Below are positions 48,813-50,597 of a stretch of 50,597 bases of DNA, piece by piece. The stretch spans positions 1 through 50,597 of the forward strand of contig JABFVM010000331.1 of NCBI GenBank assembly GCA_013362785.1. Reading direction: 5' to 3'. A program made the position numbers and the translations under genes. Position 1 is the stretch's first letter; every line of letters starts with the position of its first letter. This DNA comes from Streptomyces sp. (GTDB lineage: Bacteria; Actinomycetota; Actinomycetes; Streptomycetales; Streptomycetaceae). Under the pieces are notes generated by a model. The model was not told where the DNA came from, did not search any database, and was given only the letters and a program-made list of their open reading frames with translations.

Positions 48813-50453
48813 ATGAGCGAGCAGGCCGAGCAGTGGATCGCGATCCTGAGTCTCGCGTTTCCCGTCGCCGCGTTCCTGTGGGAGTTCGCCGTCGTCGGCC
48901 GCAAGCGGCTCGGCTACCGGGTGCAGATGGACACCCTGGCCGCGGACGCCGCCGACAAGCCGTACGCCGACGTCCTGGGGGACATGCGGCACGACGGCCA
49001 CCAGCTCAAGGACCCCTCGTTCGTCCTGCTGCGCATCGAGAACGCCGGCTCGACCAAGATCGTCTCCGAGGACTATCTGGCCGACCCCGCCGACCCCTAC
49101 GGCATAAAGGTCACCTTCCGGGACCGCCGCGTCGCCGCCGTGGTCCTCACCGACCCGAGCAACAACGCCCTGCGCGACTTCTTCTTCGAGGAGGAGGCGG
49201 AGGGCGACAACGTCCGCGTCGTCGCCAAGCCCGGCTTCCGCCGCAACAACAACGCGGGGGACCGCACCGGCACCATCCGCCTGCCGAAGGTGACACTGCC
49301 CCGGGGCGCCGAGTACAAGGTCCTCGTCGTGCTGGAACGCTGGCCCGAGGACAACAGCACCGACCCCTTCCCGGACCCCGTCGTCCAGGGCACCGACGGA
49401 CAGGACCGCTGGTACGACCCGCTGATGCGGCTGCTGAGGCTGAAGGCGACCAGGACCGAGAGCCATGTCTTCGCCTCCCGGCCCGCCTGGTGGCTCCTGT
49501 GGATCCTGATCGCGGCCGTCGTCGTCCAGGCCAACTACACCCTCTTCTTCAGCGACGAGAAGCGCCCCCCGCTCGACTGCGTCGAAGGCACCCTCCACCT
49601 GCACGGCTCCACCGCCTTCGCACCCGCGGTGCGGGCCGCCGCCCGCGACTACCTCAAGCGCTGCGACGGCGCCGACGTGCACATCCCGCTCGCCGACGAC
49701 ACCTTCAAGGGCAGCACCGACGGCATCACCGACCTGGACAAGGCCGGCCGGGAAGCCGGTGTCCCGGTCGGCGAGGGCCTGCGCGACCACATCGCCTTCA
49801 CCGACGGCCTCGCCTCCGACGGCCACCCCCGCCTGATCCCCAAGCCCGTCGCGCTCTCCGTCTTCACCCTCGTCGTCAACAAGGACGCGGGCGTGGAGAA
49901 CCTCAAACTGGGCCAGATACGCGAGCTCTTCGCCGGCCGCGTCCAGAACTGGTCCGAGCTCGGCGGCAACGACGTCCCCGTCCACCTCGTCAACCGCGAC
50001 CCCGGCTCAGGCACCCGCAGCACCCTCGTCGCCAAGGTCCTCCGCGGCAAGGAACCACCCCAGTTCACCGAGACCGACTGCGCCGCCCTCAGCCCGAAGC
50101 GGTACGGCCGCTGCGAGGTCACCAGCACGGACACCATGCTCAACACGACCGCCTCGACACCCGGCGCCATCGGCTACAGCGAGGCCACCGCCGTCGACGG
50201 CGACAAGTCCGCCGCGGGCCTCGTCAAGGTGACCATCGACGGCCGGGAACCCACGGCGGCAGGCGTCGAGGACACCAACTACCCCTACTGGCAGACCGAG
50301 TTCGCCTACACCTACGGCGAGGCCCCGGCCGGCTCCGTCGCCGCCGCCTTCCTCAACTTCCTCACCCAGCAGAGCGGCCGCGACATCCTCCGCGACCACG
50401 GCCACGGCCTCTGCTCCGAGGCACGGAACTCGGGCGAGTGCCGCCCGGCCTGA
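48813..50453 (+). CDS. Membrane-anchored PstS-like substrate-binding protein fusion
   Basis: 546 residues. A first membrane helix (about 8-28, followed by GRKRLGYR) leads to an unassigned beta-rich domain of about 170 residues (MDTLAADAADKPYADVLGDM to LPRGAEYKVLVVLERWP), then a second helix (about 225-246, WWLLWILIAAVVVQANYTLFF). A C-terminal PstS-like periplasmic-binding-protein domain (260-545) follows, with LHLHGSTAFAPAVRAAARDYL, LVNRDPGSGTRSTLVAKVL, TPGAIGYSEATAV and FLTQQSGRDIL. The positive-inside rule places the first domain in the cytosol and the binding domain outside. It resembles phosphate-binding proteins but is not a soluble lipoprotein, so a sensor role is as likely as transport. 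GGGGGG precedes the ATG. Confidence 0.8.
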   Translation: MSEQAEQWIAILSLAFPVAAFLWEFAVVGRKRLGYRVQMDTLAADAADKPYADVLGDMRHDGHQLKDPSFVLLRIENAGSTKIVSEDYLADPADPYGIKVTFRDRRVAAVVLTDPSNNALRDFFFEEEAEGDNVRVVAKPGFRRNNNAGDRTGTIRLPKVTLPRGAEYKVLVVLERWPEDNSTDPFPDPVVQGTDGQDRWYDPLMRLLRLKATRTESHVFASRPAWWLLWILIAAVVVQANYTLFFSDEKRPPLDCVEGTLHLHGSTAFAPAVRAAARDYLKRCDGADVHIPLADDTFKGSTDGITDLDKAGREAGVPVGEGLRDHIAFTDGLASDGHPRLIPKPVALSVFTLVVNKDAGVENLKLGQIRELFAGRVQNWSELGGNDVPVHLVNRDPGSGTRSTLVAKVLRGKEPPQFTETDCAALSPKRYGRCEVTSTDTMLNTTASTPGAIGYSEATAVDGDKSAAGLVKVTIDGREPTAAGVEDTNYPYWQTEFAYTYGEAPAGSVAAAFLNFLTQQSGRDILRDHGHGLCSEARNSGECRPA

Positions 50454-50528
50454 GCCGCACCGGGCGCCCTGTCCTGCGCTAACGTCGTCCCGAGGGGTAT
50501 CCAACGCACCCACCCCGGAGGGGACTTC

Positions 50529-50597
50529 GTGGGGATCGAGAGCGACCAGGTCGTCTACGAGTATCTGAGCCGCGTCGGCGACGTGGCGCAGCAACGG
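50529..50597 (+). CDS. Start of a conserved hypothetical protein (cut by the window end)
   Basis: Only 23 codons are visible (MGIESDQVVYEYLSRVGDVA...). GGAGGGG a few bases before the GTG makes the start secure. The N-terminus resembles small Streptomyces membrane or DUF1700-like proteins that begin with a helical segment of this kind; the family cannot be confirmed from the fragment. Confidence 0.65.
   Translation, partial: MGIESDQVVYEYLSRVGDVAQQR

Overview
This window is a chromosomal segment of a high-GC actinomycete, almost certainly Streptomyces. The reasons are: very strong G/C bias at third codon positions, frequent GTG starts (one TTG), mycothiol-dependent (maleylpyruvate isomerase-like) proteins, a CysO-type sulfur carrier, a stand-alone groEL2 under CIRCE control, a DasR-like site, and many genes with a -10 hexamer 6-7 bases before the start codon (leaderless mRNAs). 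No tRNA, rRNA, CRISPR array, complete insertion sequence or prophage was seen.

Layout. 1-3.8 kb holds housekeeping and stress genes: the 3' end of thrC coupled to cysO, a cold-shock gene with a possibly structured upstream region, and groEL2 behind two in-phase CIRCE operators. 3.8-9.2 kb holds a DUF4328 membrane protein, two tandem paralogous Old Yellow Enzyme-type oxidoreductases, a metallophosphoesterase and a PucR-type regulator. 9.2-17.2 kb is a membrane module of a YqiJ-like small membrane protein, a flotillin, a 1640-residue DUF3686/AAA ATPase and a 66-residue membrane protein, with strong hairpins before and inside it. The ATPase gene carries an in-frame GC palindrome resembling a dispersed repeat. 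17.2-21.7 kb is a minus-strand cation-transport cluster (antiporter, CBS protein, ArsB/NhaD permease, truncated RCK protein, second CBS protein) with decay in its middle.

21.7-33.7 kb is a mosaic of small metabolic and regulatory genes: an MFS exporter with an operator-like palindrome inside its promoter, a lipoprotein, a DinB protein, an aldo/keto reductase, murQ with an RpiR/MurR regulator, DUF4031, an AhpD-like protein, a PPOX protein, a mycothiol-domain/GNAT fusion, an HD protein and a mycothiol-dependent enzyme. 33.9-41.6 kb holds cutC with a DasR-like site, an MMPL transporter divergent from a two-component system, a HelD-type RNA polymerase-recycling factor and a 59-codon gene. 41.7-48.4 kb holds an XPB helicase and its probable partner, a helicase-C/WYL-like protein. 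Between them lie a secreted protein, an unusual fusion of a UPF0114 (YqhA) membrane protein to an IS21 IstB-like ATPase, and two very small exported peptides. The window closes with a membrane-anchored PstS-like binding-protein fusion and the first codons of one more gene.

The least ordinary items are the UPF0114-IstB fusion, the flotillin/AAA ATPase module, the two mini-exported peptides, the decayed ion-transport operon, the double CIRCE array, the dre-like site before cutC, the G-quadruplex and heptamer repeats near 48.5 kb, and the widespread leaderless start architecture.
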